Source: JBBDYG01 sp040901765
GTDB taxonomy: Bacteria > Planctomycetota > Planctomycetia > Pirellulales > Lacipirellulaceae
DNA length: 64,000 nucleotides
Direction of reading: 5' to 3'
Assembly (NCBI GenBank): GCA_040901765.1
Contig: JBBDYG010000095.1
Span: forward strand, 22,721 to 86,720
The notes under the pieces were generated by a model. It saw only the letters and a program-made list of their open reading frames with translations, did no database searches and was not told the DNA's origin. Each line of letters opens with the position of its first letter. Positions within the stretch are counted from its first letter, which is position 1. Below, piece after piece: positions 7,754-16,943 of this stretch. Made by a program: the position numbers and the translations under genes.

Positions 7754-8231
7754 TGAACAACCCGCGAACTTCGCACCACTTCCAACCTGAATGGTCTGGA
7801 AGGTACTTAGTCACGAGATAGTCGAAGTGCTGTTGATCCTTCACCCGCTTCCGCGACGACCCGTTCGATAGCCACGGTCTGTCATCAAATCGTGCTTTCA
7901 GTTCAATCGTGATTGAACGCTTGAGGCTCGTTCGCTTAAGTTGCCACGGCCGCTCGTCTCGCCAGCTAACGAGCATGTGAATATGCGTCGGTTCCGTGGC
8001 GACGAAGTGGAGCCGACAGCCGATGTGGTTGACAGCGCCTCGCAGTCGTTCGACTATAATGATTTGGTGCTCCTCGTTAAGCAATGCTTCGTCATACGTC
8101 GCGGCCTCGCAGTACAAATCCGCCATTCTTGGGTCACAGGGCAGTATCCCGTTGCCCCGTTGCACGTAACCTTGTGGCCGGTCGGGCATCCAACTGCGAT
8201 AAGTGTGGTAAGAGAAGAGGTAGCAGGGCAT
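7749..8231 (-). CDS. REP-associated tyrosine transposase (RAYT, IS200-like Y1 fold)
   Basis: RAYTs are single-copy relatives of IS200/IS605 transposases that cut and spread REP palindromes. The 160-residue product has the HUH metal motif in 'EPTHIHMLVSW' and, near the end, a candidate catalytic tyrosine in HFDYLVTKYLPDHSGWKW, spaced as in the Y1 family. The start at 8231 (MPCYLFSYHTYRSW) is chosen because AAGGA lies seven bases upstream; the longer frame runs back into the REP copies. REP-like palindromes flank the gene on both sides, the typical RAYT arrangement, and the downstream copy supplies its TAG stop. Whether the enzyme is active is unknown, but no frameshift is visible. It is shorter than many RAYTs. 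Confidence 0.8.
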   Translation of the reverse strand: MPCYLFSYHTYRSWMPDRPQGYVQRGNGILPCDPRMADLYCEAATYDEALLNEEHQIIIVERLRGAVNHIGCRLHFVATEPTHIHMLVSWRDERPWQLKRTSLKRSITIELKARFDDRPWLSNGSSRKRVKDQQHFDYLVTKYLPDHSGWKWCEVRGLFK

Positions 8232-8253
8232 ATTAGCGTCCTTGGAAAAGGGA

Positions 8254-8315
8254 CGGCGGCGACGCGTAGGTCGCCGGCTATTATAAACGCGAACTAGCCG
8301 GCGACCTACGTGTAG
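8254..8315. repeat. REP-like palindrome pair upstream of the RAYT gene
   Basis: GGCGGCGACGCGTAGGTCGC continuing into CGGCTATTA at 8255-8283 and its inverse CTAGCCGGCGACCTACGTG at 8294-8312 form an inverted pair with a short A/T-rich spacer. This is the same unit as at 6.3 and 7.7 kb. The pair ends about 15 bp before the -10 box of the RNase P RNA gene. Confidence 0.8.
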
Positions 8316-8327
8316 CCGTGGTGTACT

Positions 8328-8335
8328 GGTATAAT
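8328..8335 (+). promoter_or_regulatory. Extended -10 promoter of the RNase P RNA gene
   Basis: TATAAT at 8330-8335 is preceded by TG one base away (TGGTATAAT), an extended -10 element. It lies seven bases before the first paired base of P1 at 8343, the right spacing for transcription start. No good -35 box is seen, because that position falls in the REP copy; the extended -10 could compensate. Confidence 0.7.
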
Positions 8336-8342
8336 GAACCAT

Positions 8343-8820
<478 letters not shown>

Positions 8821-8900
8821 ACTTTTGAGGGGTGAGGGACGAGGAGCGAGGGAAAAAACTTTCCTCGTCTCTCGCTCCTCACCCCTCGTCCCTCGCATAA

Positions 8901-8932
8901 AAAAGCCCCGGCCTCGTGGCCAGGGCTTTTTC
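8901..8932. terminator. Bidirectional intrinsic terminator
   Basis: A stem AGCCC-c-GGCC / GGCC-a-GGGCT with a 4-nt loop is bordered by a run of A on the left and five T on the right. It can end both the RNase P RNA (plus strand) and the convergent gene 8986-9507 (minus strand). A second, long inverted repeat (8826-8897) precedes it. Confidence 0.85.
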
Positions 8933-8985
8933 GTTTTTGCATCCAGCGAGCCGGTTGGTGACAGCCGCTGGAGTTGCCGCCACCA

Positions 8986-9507
8986 CTAGAATCCATTTCG
9001 CATGGGCGAATGGTGATTGCCAGCACCGACGCCCACCGGTTCGGGCGCATGCGTCCGGATCGGCATGGGGGCCGGAGTTGGGGGCGGGCTGCTCGTCCGC
9101 TTCGGCCGAGAGCCGTTCCCCTCGGCGGGGATCAAATCCTGCTCGATCACCTGCAAGAGCTTCGAGATGCACAACTTGTTCATACTCGTATGAAGGTCGT
9201 GGGCCTCGCTCTTGAGGTACTCGTGCATGCTGCTGGGCAGCCGGACGGTAATGACCCGGGTCGGTTCCGACTCGGTGTCTGTGGCACTCTTCTTTTCGCG
9301 TAGGCGGACGACCATCTTCTGGATGCGGTCGAACTCCTCGGTCTTCTCGAATGCTGTCAACTCCTCGAAGCTCGGATAGGCCTTGCGGACTACCCCATCG
9401 ATTCCAAGAACTTCGCGAAAGAAGGTGACCCAATCGGGATCCTTCTCAAAGAGGTGTTCCGCGATTCGGAGGACTTCCTGACCCTTTTCTGTAGTTTGGG
9501 TAAGCAC
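8986..9507 (-). CDS. Ribbon-helix-helix-like conserved protein
   Basis: Unknown function. The 173-residue product has an N-terminal helical part (residues 1-80, EVLRIAEHLFEKDPDWVTFF) and then TRVITVRLPSSMHEYLKSEA followed by HTSMNKLCISKLLQ, a pattern that fits a ribbon-helix-helix DNA-binding fold (one strand followed by two helices) as in the HicB/Arc group. The C-terminal 45 residues are Pro/Ser-rich and low complexity. The start is a GTG at 9507 with GGAG nine bases upstream. It stands alone and converges on the RNase P RNA gene. A role as a transcriptional regulator is inferred from the fold only. Confidence 0.6.
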   Translation of the reverse strand: MLTQTTEKGQEVLRIAEHLFEKDPDWVTFFREVLGIDGVVRKAYPSFEELTAFEKTEEFDRIQKMVVRLREKKSATDTESEPTRVITVRLPSSMHEYLKSEAHDLHTSMNKLCISKLLQVIEQDLIPAEGNGSRPKRTSSPPPTPAPMPIRTHAPEPVGVGAGNHHSPMRNGF

Positions 9508-9925
9508 GGGCGATGACTCCTTCCAGTCGTGTGCGCAATTCGGGAGGGGGCGACGGTCCCTTCGACCCTCGCAGACGTCCTATCATTGCTAGCCGTCAAG
9601 CTGCATTGCCAAGATCCTTGCATTGCTTGCACTTACGTCGATCGGTGATGCGTGCCTATTGCGCGGCAGGCTGTGCCTAGCAATTGGGCGGACTAATCGT
9701 GCATAGTTCTTAGGCAGACGCGTATTTCCTATCGCCGGTAATGTCCACCTTCTTGCAAATGGCATCCAACCACCCTCTGCGGCAGAACTTACGACTTTCT
9801 TGAGGAACTTCTACGAGGTTAGCCGCGACGCGGAGTCTTTGGAGCGGAGCGCTACCAACGAGAAAGGGCCAGCGGCACCCCTATGCCACCGGCCCTCAAA
9901 CCCTCTCGCTTCCTCGAACCTGCCA
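9508..9925. other. Intergenic region with repeat fragment and terminator
   Basis: About 420 bp without a supported gene. It holds the promoter region of the RHH-like gene, a fragment of a dispersed repeat at 9819-9852 (GTTAGCCGCGACGCGGAGTC, also at 59580-59612) and the terminator at 9865-9896. Confidence 0.5.
9865..9896 (-). terminator. Terminator of the sugar isomerase-like gene
   Basis: On the minus strand AGGGCC-ggt-GGC / GCC-gct-GGCCCT closes a stem that is followed by TTTC. It lies 30 bp after the stop codon at 9926. Confidence 0.6.
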
Positions 9926-10855
9926 CTATGACAGCTCCTCCCGAACCCGCTCCAACAACTTTTTGGTCAGCCGAATCCCCTCCATCTCGTCCGGCTCGGT
10001 TCCTTCCCACTCGATGCCGACGTAGCCGCGATAACCCGCATCGAGCACGATCTTCATCATCTGCCGGTAGTCGGTCGCGACCTCGTTTCCCGCGGCGTCA
10101 AACTCATGGCTCTTGGCGCTGACCGCCTTGGCGAACGGCATCAATTCCGTCACCCCCTGATAGCGGTCGTACCACTCGCCGGGGCTGGTTTGGAAGTTGC
10201 CGAAGTCCGGAAGCGTCCCCACATTGGGCCGGGCTACTTTTTCCATCACGCCGGCCAGCCACGCCCCGTTGGAGGACAGCCCCCCGTGGTTCTCAACGAG
10301 CACGTTGAGCCCGAACTGGTCGGCTAGCTCGCCCAGCCGGGCCAGGCCGTCGGCCGCCCGATCCAACTGCTCGTCGTAGGTGCCGCTGGAGGCGGCGTTC
10401 ACGCGAATCGAATGGCACCCCAGGAACCGCGCGGCTTCCAGCCACTTATGATGGTTCTCGATCGCTTGCTTCCGCTGGGCTTCGTCCGCATCGCCGAGCG
10501 CCCCTTCGCCATCAACCATAATCAGCAGGCTCTGCACGCCATGGTCCTCGGCCCGCGCAGCAAGTTCCACCAGATACTTCTTGTCCTGAGCCTTATCCTT
10601 GAAGAATTGGTTGACGTATTCGACCGCGTCAATGTCAAATTCTTCCTTGGCGGTCTTGGCGAAGTCGAGGTTGTCGAGCTTGCCAGCATTGATGGTCCGG
10701 TGAAGCGACCACTCGGCCAGCGAAATTCGGTAGAGCGGTTTGTCGTCGGCCTCGGCCGCAAACGCGGGTCGCTGCCGAGTGTCAATCATTCCCGCGCCGA
10801 CGGCTGCGGCACTGAAACTTTGGAGAAACTCGCGCCGATTAGAATTGGCTAACAT
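9926..10855 (-). CDS. Tat-exported sugar phosphate isomerase/epimerase-like protein
   Basis: The 309-residue product belongs to the xylose isomerase-like TIM-barrel group (AP endonuclease family 2), which isomerises or epimerises sugars; the substrate is not known. It begins with a Tat signal (NRREFLQSFSAAAVGAG) cleaved near AFAA. The barrel has the metal-site pattern: 'VLVENHGG' (E and H), 'GTLPDFGNF' (D), 'AKSHEFD' (H) and 'GYVGIEWEG' (terminal E). Start 10855 is chosen because GAGG lies five bases upstream; the frame is open 13 codons further. It is probably periplasmic and transcribed alone, with an inverted-repeat pair (10934-10998) just upstream. Confidence 0.85.
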   Translation of the reverse strand: MLANSNRREFLQSFSAAAVGAGMIDTRQRPAFAAEADDKPLYRISLAEWSLHRTINAGKLDNLDFAKTAKEEFDIDAVEYVNQFFKDKAQDKKYLVELAARAEDHGVQSLLIMVDGEGALGDADEAQRKQAIENHHKWLEAARFLGCHSIRVNAASSGTYDEQLDRAADGLARLGELADQFGLNVLVENHGGLSSNGAWLAGVMEKVARPNVGTLPDFGNFQTSPGEWYDRYQGVTELMPFAKAVSAKSHEFDAAGNEVATDYRQMMKIVLDAGYRGYVGIEWEGTEPDEMEGIRLTKKLLERVREELS

Positions 10856-10933
10856 AAAGACCTCACGTTGGGGGTGAACGGCGTTGAATATCAATCGAGG
10901 TCCATTGTGACGTAGCAGCTCGCGCGTGGCAAC

Positions 10934-10998
10934 AATCCGTAGGTCAGGCTTTCTTGCCTGACTCGCGCAACTCGTCAGGCACGAAAGCCTGACCTACC
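10934..10998. repeat. Paired inverted repeat, GTAGGTCAGGCT family
   Basis: GTAGGTCAGGCTTTCTTGCC and its inverse CGTCAGGCACGAAAGCCTGACCTAC (given in parts) form a stem of about 22 bp. A half copy is at 22391-22412 and a full pair at 59763-59826. Confidence 0.8.
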
Positions 10999-11083
10999 TC
11001 TCGCCCATTGACCCTTGCCCGCGTAATTCCGACAATCCGGCAGTGAAGTCCGTCCGCAGCCATCTCAATTGGAGACAACCGAT

Positions 11084-12331
11084 ATGCCTCAGTCGAATGC
11101 CGGCCAACCGATCACCCAGCAGCAAGGCCGACTTCAGGTTCCCAATCAGCCGATCGTTCCATTCATCGAAGGCGACGGCACTGGCCCCGATATCTGGCGC
11201 GCGAGCCAAATCGTCTTCGACGCGGCCGTCGAAAAAGCCTACGGCGGCAAACGGAAGATTGCCTGGCACGAAGTGCTCGCCGGCGAGAAATCCTTCAAAG
11301 CCACCGGCAACTGGTTGCCCGATGAAACGCTCGATGCCTTCCGCAAGTATCTTGTCGGCATCAAAGGTCCGCTCACCACGCCGGTCGGCGGCGGCATCCG
11401 CAGCCTCAACGTCGCGCTTCGGCAGATTCTCGATCTCTACGTCTGCCTCCGCCCCGTGCAATACTTCAGCGGCGTTCCTTCGCCAGTGAAGCAGCCGGAA
11501 CTGACCGACATGGTGATCTTCCGCGAGAACTCGGAAGACATTTACGCCGGCATCGAGTTCGAAAACGGTTCTGCCGATTGCGATCGGTTCAAGAAGTTGT
11601 TTTCAGACGCGTTTCCCGATCGGTGGAGAAAAGTCCGCTTCCCCAACACCGCCGGTTTCGGCATTAAGCCCGTGAGCCAGGAAGGAACCGCGCGGCTCGT
11701 TAGGGCGGCCATTCAGTATGCCATCGACAACGAGCGCGATTCGGTGACGCTGGTCCACAAAGGGAACATCATGAAGTTCACCGAAGGGGGCTTTCGCGAC
11801 TGGGGATATCAATGTGCAAAGGACGAGTTTGGTGCTATTGAAACCGATGGCGGCCCGTGGTGCAGCTTCAAGTCGCCCAAGACTGGCAAGCCAATCGTCA
11901 TCAAAGACGTAATCGCCGATGCGATGCTCCAACAAATTCTAACTCGCCCGGCGGAGTACAGCGTGATTGCCACGCTCAATCTCAATGGCGACTACATTAG
12001 CGATGCACTAGCAGCCTGTGTCGGCGGCATCGGCATCGCTCCCGGCGGCAATATCAACTACGACACCGGTCACGCCATCTTCGAAGCAACCCACGGCACC
12101 GCGCCCAAGTATGCCGACCAGGATAAGGTAAACCCGGGCTCGATGATCCTCTCTGGCGAAATGATGTTCCGCTACATGGGCTGGACCGAAGCCGCCGATC
12201 TGATCCTTAAGGGCCTCAACGGCGCGATCGCCGCGAAGACCGTCACCTACGACTTCGAACGCCAGATGGAAGGCGCGAAGCTTGTGAAGTGCAGCGAGTT
12301 CGGCAGGGCGATTGTGCAGCACATGGCATAA
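11084..12331 (+). CDS. icd: Isocitrate dehydrogenase, NADP type
   Basis: This TCA-cycle enzyme converts isocitrate to 2-oxoglutarate and CO2. The product has 415 residues, the usual length of the dimeric bacterial enzyme. It shows 'IPFIEGDGTGPDIW'-like N-terminal core (VPFIEGDGTG), the substrate loop 'RENSEDIYAGIE' near residues 146-157 with the phospho-regulatory serine, 'LVHKGNIMKFTEG', and 'IGIAPGGNINYDTGHAIFEATHG' in the cofactor site (quoted in part). The start at 11084 has GGAG nine bases upstream; an earlier TTG is not needed. A Uma2-family gene follows after 21 bp. The enzyme is cytosolic. Confidence 0.95.
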   Translation: MPQSNAGQPITQQQGRLQVPNQPIVPFIEGDGTGPDIWRASQIVFDAAVEKAYGGKRKIAWHEVLAGEKSFKATGNWLPDETLDAFRKYLVGIKGPLTTPVGGGIRSLNVALRQILDLYVCLRPVQYFSGVPSPVKQPELTDMVIFRENSEDIYAGIEFENGSADCDRFKKLFSDAFPDRWRKVRFPNTAGFGIKPVSQEGTARLVRAAIQYAIDNERDSVTLVHKGNIMKFTEGGFRDWGYQCAKDEFGAIETDGGPWCSFKSPKTGKPIVIKDVIADAMLQQILTRPAEYSVIATLNLNGDYISDALAACVGGIGIAPGGNINYDTGHAIFEATHGTAPKYADQDKVNPGSMILSGEMMFRYMGWTEAADLILKGLNGAIAAKTVTYDFERQMEGAKLVKCSEFGRAIVQHMA

Positions 12332-12352
12332 CATTTATGCGAAGGTTATAGT

Positions 12353-12952
12353 ATGGATATGACAGCGCTCTCCTCATTCATACCCATCGTCGATACAGTT
12401 CCGCTACCGCTGCGACGGTTTACGGCTGACGAGTTCATCGCCATGGCCCAGTCGGGCGCATTTGACGAACGGCACCGGGTGGAACTCATCGAAGGGCTAG
12501 TGGTAGATATGTCGCCATCTGGTTCACCACACAATCACCTGCTCATGAATCTCACTGAAGTATTTGCTCCGATTATTCAGCAGTTTAGACTTGCAGTTCA
12601 AGCGACCCTGAGAGTTAACGATTCGCAAGTGTACGATCCGGACTTCATGTTACTTCGCAGAAAGGCAAACGGCTATCGCGACGCGCTTCCGGTACCCGAC
12701 AACGTGGAACTTCTAATCGAGGTTGCGGAGTCCTCATGGGATCGCGATTCTAAAGTAAAGCTCCCGGTGTATGCAACCGCGGGGATTGCCGACTACTGGA
12801 TTGTCGATATTGCGCGCGAGTTGCTCATTGTGCATCGTTCGCCAGAAGGCAATCGCTACAGCGACTTTCGCGAGCTACGCCCGGGCGATATCATAGTTCC
12901 GTTGGCCCTACCGGACTTTACTCTCGATGTCTCCCGCGTTTTTGCTTCGTAA
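12353..12952 (+). CDS. Uma2 family (DUF820) nuclease-like protein
   Basis: The 199-residue product has the PD-(D/E)xK-like Uma2 fold: 'YDPDFMLLRR' (the D), 'LLIEVAESSWDRDSKVKLPVYATAGI' (E, then K) and 'DYWIVDI', at the standard spacing. Uma2 proteins are abundant in cyanobacteria and planctomycetes and their role is unsolved; they are often called restriction-like endonucleases. The start ATG at 12353 is 21 bp after icd, so it might be co-transcribed, although a separate promoter is possible. Its last 35 bp overlap the 3' end of the convergent methyltransferase gene. Confidence 0.85.
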   Translation: MDMTALSSFIPIVDTVPLPLRRFTADEFIAMAQSGAFDERHRVELIEGLVVDMSPSGSPHNHLLMNLTEVFAPIIQQFRLAVQATLRVNDSQVYDPDFMLLRRKANGYRDALPVPDNVELLIEVAESSWDRDSKVKLPVYATAGIADYWIVDIARELLIVHRSPEGNRYSDFRELRPGDIIVPLALPDFTLDVSRVFAS

Positions 12953-13916
12953 GCGCGGTCGGCTCCGTCTTCTCCACCAGCGCTAGAAAGAACCCGCTCA
13001 TCGTTTCGTCGGGCAGCACCCGCCGCGCGAGTGCAACTTCGCTCGGCAACTCCTTCCCTTCCCATTGAGTCAACCCGGGTTGTATGTTGCCCACAGGCAA
13101 CTCGATGCGGAGCAGGGTAATCTTGCCTTCCAAACGGCGCAGCGTGTGGGCCACGACTAACTCGTTTTCCTCCGGAGCGAACGAACACGTGCAATAGAGC
13201 ACCCGACCGCCGACACGGGTCGCGTCGATCGCCGATCGCAAGAGCGCCTTTTGCTTGCGGGCGCTTTCGGCAATTTTGCGCGGGCCCCAAAATTGCCAAC
13301 TCGTTGGGTCGTTGCAATCGAACCGCGCTTCCGATGTACACGGTGCGTCGAGCAACACGGCATCAAATGTCTCAGGCGTCTTGCGACCCACGTCGCGACC
13401 GTCCGTTTGATAGAGCCGCACAAAGTCGTCGGCGCCGTAGCGACGCAGATTCTCGCGCAGCTTGAAGAACCGTGTGCGGACCGGTTCAACGGCTGAAAGC
13501 CGACCTTGCTTCTGCATCGTCGCCGCAAGATGCAGTGTCTTGCCCCCCGGCGCTGCGGCCAAATCGAGCACCGCTTCTCCCGGTTGCGGTGCAAGCGCGA
13601 GCGCAGCCAGCATGCTACTCAGTCCCTGGATGTAGACACGGCCTTCCGTCACCGCCACATGTTCTGAAAGCTGTCGCCTCTGTTCTGCCGGTACCGTGCC
13701 TGCCACGTCGCACCAGGCGCAATCCGTAACCGCTAGTCCGCCGTTCCGCAATTCTGCAAACGATTCTTCAGTACCTGATAACAGCGTATTGACGCGAAAA
13801 GATGCGGGCCGGACATTTTCGAAACTGCGCAGCACCTGTGGCAACGCCTCTGCCGGAACAATCTGTTCCAGCCGAGCGCAGAACTCGTGCGGCAAAGGCG
13901 AAAGTCCGTCATTCAT
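12918..13916 (-). CDS. RsmB/NOP2-Sun family RNA (cytosine-5) methyltransferase
   Basis: The enzyme transfers a methyl group from SAM to C5 of cytosine in rRNA or tRNA. Visible motifs are 'VLDLAAAPGGKTLHLA' (motif I), 'DAVLLDAPCTSEARF' (motif IV, first catalytic Cys) and 'RVLYCTCSFAPEENE' (motif VI, second Cys), in the correct order. It has about 332 residues and lacks the N-terminal NusB-like domain of RsmB, so the target is uncertain. The N-terminal PUA-like part starts at MNDGLSPLPHEF (13916); 28 further codons are open upstream to 14000 and no ribosome site decides between them. The gene converges on and overlaps the Uma2 gene by 35 bp. Confidence 0.85.
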   Translation of the reverse strand: MNDGLSPLPHEFCARLEQIVPAEALPQVLRSFENVRPASFRVNTLLSGTEESFAELRNGGLAVTDCAWCDVAGTVPAEQRRQLSEHVAVTEGRVYIQGLSSMLAALALAPQPGEAVLDLAAAPGGKTLHLAATMQKQGRLSAVEPVRTRFFKLRENLRRYGADDFVRLYQTDGRDVGRKTPETFDAVLLDAPCTSEARFDCNDPTSWQFWGPRKIAESARKQKALLRSAIDATRVGGRVLYCTCSFAPEENELVVAHTLRRLEGKITLLRIELPVGNIQPGLTQWEGKELPSEVALARRVLPDETMSGFFLALVEKTEPTALTKQKRGRHRE

Positions 13917-14104
13917 ACGCGGCTGAACGCAAACGTCCAATTTGACCCACTGCTGCCGTCCATTTAGACTGAACACATGGCACAGCGGGACATGTCGCAA
14001 AGTGTACCATAGCTACGCGGCACTATTTAGAAGTGTTGGTCGTCTCGCCATTAGCGATCATCAGCGGTTCAAACTCTCGTTCGTTTCGATACGGTTTCAC
14101 ATTC

Positions 14105-15355
14105 ATGCCAAGCTCCGCCGCACCAAAGTCGAATGCCGGAGCCAATGGGCCGTCAAAGCAGCCTTCGACGGCGGTACCGTCGACGGCAATCCCCACGTCG
14201 GGCGATATTATCGACGATGTCGAGACCGACCTGACCGTCATTTCGCAGTCTCCGCTGCTGTCGACCGAAACAGCCTACGCGGGCCTTCGGCCGCGCGAGT
14301 TAGGCGCTGTGCTTGTCGGCCAGCGGCTCAGCGATGTGCTGCTTGAGGAGTACATCGGTGGCGGCGGCATGGGCGCCGTCTTTCGCGGCCGCGATCTCGC
14401 GCTCCATCGTACCGTTGCGGTAAAGGTGCTCTCCACTTACCAGACCAGCGACGCCGAAGGCGCGAAGCGATTCGGAACCGAGGCCCGGTCCGCGGCCAGG
14501 CTCGATCATCCGCACATAGCGCGGGTTCATTATGTCGGCGAAGAACGAGGGCTGCGGTACATTGTCTTCGAGTACATCGAAGGCACAAACTTGCGCGAGT
14601 TGATCATCGCCAGTGGTCCGCTAACGTTGCCGCAGGCTTTAAGCTACACCTTGCAAATTGCCGATGCGCTGGTCCATGCGTGGCAGCGCACCGTCGTGCA
14701 TCGCGACATTAAGCCATCGAACATTCTCATTACATCGGATGGGCAAGCGAAGCTGGTGGACATGGGCCTGGCGCGACTGGAGCACGTCGAGCAAGCCGAA
14801 CATGAGATGACGGCAACTGGGGCCACGCTGGGTACGTTCGACTACATCCCGCCGGAGCAAGCCCGCAACCCGCGCGACGCCGACACTCGCAGCGACATTT
14901 ACTCGTTGGGTTGCACGCTTTATTACATGTTGGCGGGCCAACCGCCGTTCCCGGACGGGACCGCAGTGCAAAAGCTGCTGCGCCATCAGCACGATCCGCC
15001 GCCCGACGTGCGTCAGTTCCGTCCCGAGGCGCCCGTGCAACTCTCGGAACTTCTTGGCCGGATGTTGGCGAAGCGACCGGAGGACCGATTCCAAAACCCC
15101 GTGGAACTGGCGGCTGCCCTGGTTGCACTTGCCGATCAATTGAACATTGCCCGGCCGGCGTTGGCTACCAACTACTATCCCCCAAGCACCGCGGCGCGGA
15201 ACCGGTTCTGGAGCACGCACGCTCCGTGGCTGATACCGGTGCTCATGCTTGTTGCCGCGATTCTCGCGCTGGGCTACCTCCAGCGCCCCACCGGCCCGCC
15301 GAGCGAGTTCGAGCCGCTCAATGTGCCGGATGCCGTGGCACCGGCTTCACCGTAG
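14105..15355 (+). CDS. Hanks-type Ser/Thr protein kinase
   Basis: The kinase domain covers about residues 78-345: Gly loop IGGGGMGAVF (84-93), catalytic Lys in VAVKVL (107), 'VVHRDIKPSNILI' (198-210) with the catalytic Asp, and VDMGLAR (218-224), where DMG replaces DFG as is common in planctomycete kinases. All catalytic residues are present. A single membrane helix near the C-terminus (LIPVLMLVAAILALGYL) anchors the protein with only about 30 residues outside and no sensor domain. The N-terminal 75 residues look disordered. Start 14105 (MPSSAAP) is preferred over an earlier GTG at 14033, without a clear ribosome site for either. The target is unknown. Confidence 0.88.
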   Translation: MPSSAAPKSNAGANGPSKQPSTAVPSTAIPTSGDIIDDVETDLTVISQSPLLSTETAYAGLRPRELGAVLVGQRLSDVLLEEYIGGGGMGAVFRGRDLALHRTVAVKVLSTYQTSDAEGAKRFGTEARSAARLDHPHIARVHYVGEERGLRYIVFEYIEGTNLRELIIASGPLTLPQALSYTLQIADALVHAWQRTVVHRDIKPSNILITSDGQAKLVDMGLARLEHVEQAEHEMTATGATLGTFDYIPPEQARNPRDADTRSDIYSLGCTLYYMLAGQPPFPDGTAVQKLLRHQHDPPPDVRQFRPEAPVQLSELLGRMLAKRPEDRFQNPVELAAALVALADQLNIARPALATNYYPPSTAARNRFWSTHAPWLIPVLMLVAAILALGYLQRPTGPPSEFEPLNVPDAVAPASP

Positions 15356-15473
15356 CCGCTTGCGGCTTAGCGATTGATTATGGACGTCTGCTACTGCGGC
15401 AGCGGCCGCAGATCGTTAGACTGGAGCGATTGAATTCATCGCATCCCGAATCCGCGCCACCATAACTCACGCC

Positions 15474-16859
15474 ATGTCCGAATCGAAATACCGCACGACG
15501 CCCTACGATATCGAGACGATGCCCCCCGGCATCCCCTACATCATCGGCAACGAAGCCGCCGAACGGTTTAGCTTCTATGGGATGCGAGCAATTCTCGCGG
15601 TGTTTCTTACCGAACATCTGCTCAACTCAGCCGGCAAACTGGCTCCAATGAGCACGAACTTGGCCAACGAATGGCAACATTATTTTGTTGCGGCGGCGTA
15701 TTTCTTTCCGATCGTCGGTTCGATTCTGAGCGACTGGCTGTGGGGAAAGTATTCCACGATTCTAAGGTTGTCGCTCCTGTATTGCGCCGGCCACGCGGTA
15801 ATGGCTCTCGTTGACTTCCCCAAGTTGACTGGTATTGATCCTCGATGGATGCTATTCGCGGCACTTAGCCTGATCGCAATCGGCGCCGGCGGTATCAAGC
15901 CCTGCGTGTCGGCTCACGTGGGTGATCAGTTCGGACACCGCAACAAGTCCCGCATGAGCAAGGTATTTGGTTGGTTTTATTTTTCGATCAATTTCGGCGC
16001 AATGGCTTCGACGTTTCTGACCCCGTGGCTGTTGACGCACTATGGCCCCGGATGGGCGTTTGGCGTACCGGGAATCTTGATGGCAATCGCGACGTTCGTG
16101 TTCTGGCTGGGACGAAACAAGTTCGTTCATATTCCGCCGGGAGGCACTGAATTTCTCAAAGAAACCTATAGCTCCGACGGACTGCGCGCCGTGGCCAACT
16201 TGACGCCGCTTTACATCTTTACGATTCCGTTCTGGTCGCTCCTCGACCAAACCCAATCGCAATGGGTTCACCAAGCCAAGCTCATGGACCGTTGGGTGTT
16301 CGGTTACCAGGTGCTGCCGTCGCAACTTCAAGCGGCCAACCCCGTACTGGTGATGATCTTCATCCCGCTATTTACTTACGTTTTGTATCCGTTGTGCGGC
16401 CGATGGTTTCAAGTTACACCGTTACGCAAGATCGGTGTTGGTCTACTACTGACCGGTCCGGCGTTTGCCATCACCGGCTATGCACAAGAATTAATCGATG
16501 AAGGTCAAACGCCCCATATCACCTGGCAACTCTCGGCTTACGTGCTAATAACCGCCTGCGAAGTCATGGTGTACATCACGGCGCTCGAGTTCTCTTACAC
16601 GCAAGCGCCCAAGAAAATGAAATCGTTGATCATGGGCGTGTTCTTCCTTGGGATTACGTTGGGCAATATTTTTACTGCCCAAGTAAACGGTTACATTGAA
16701 AACCAAGCTGGCTTGGGCAGGGTTGTCTTGTCGGGCGCCGATTATTATTGGTTCTTCACGATCTTGATGGTCGTTTCCGCCGTGATCTACGTCTTCTGGT
16801 CCCAGTTCTATCACGGTCAAACCTACATCCAAGGTGAAACCGATCCGCTCGAGGCTTAG
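15474..16859 (+). CDS. POT family proton-dependent peptide transporter
   Basis: The 461-residue product has about 12 membrane helices and the proton-dependent oligopeptide transporter signatures: NEAAERFSFYGMRAIL near residue 25 (the ExxER motif in helix 1), 'FGWFYFSINFGAMAS' (the PTR2 signature FYxxINxG), and GAGGIKPCVSAHVGDQFG. Substrates of the family are di- and tripeptides, sometimes nitrate or others. The ATG at 15474 is the first in the frame. It is followed after 85 bp by a cstA-like gene on the same strand, so peptide or amino acid use might be a shared theme. Confidence 0.92.
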   Translation: MSESKYRTTPYDIETMPPGIPYIIGNEAAERFSFYGMRAILAVFLTEHLLNSAGKLAPMSTNLANEWQHYFVAAAYFFPIVGSILSDWLWGKYSTILRLSLLYCAGHAVMALVDFPKLTGIDPRWMLFAALSLIAIGAGGIKPCVSAHVGDQFGHRNKSRMSKVFGWFYFSINFGAMASTFLTPWLLTHYGPGWAFGVPGILMAIATFVFWLGRNKFVHIPPGGTEFLKETYSSDGLRAVANLTPLYIFTIPFWSLLDQTQSQWVHQAKLMDRWVFGYQVLPSQLQAANPVLVMIFIPLFTYVLYPLCGRWFQVTPLRKIGVGLLLTGPAFAITGYAQELIDEGQTPHITWQLSAYVLITACEVMVYITALEFSYTQAPKKMKSLIMGVFFLGITLGNIFTAQVNGYIENQAGLGRVVLSGADYYWFFTILMVVSAVIYVFWSQFYHGQTYIQGETDPLEA

Positions 16860-16943
16860 CGACAATCGCTTAGCGCGTGCGACAAGCAAATGCTAAACTA
16901 ACGGGTACCATTCAGTACTTATAGTCTCGGAGCCAGTCTCGCC

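Noticed and set aside
8826..8897. Long inverted repeat after RNase P RNA as the main terminator
   Set aside because: It is not followed by a T run; the compact hairpin at 8904-8927 with flanking A and T runs is a better terminator. The longer repeat probably belongs to the dispersed palindrome families.
14105..15355. DMG instead of DFG as a sign of an inactive kinase
   Set aside because: The metal-binding Asp is kept, and DMG/DLG variants are common in planctomycete kinases; catalytic Lys and HRD are present.
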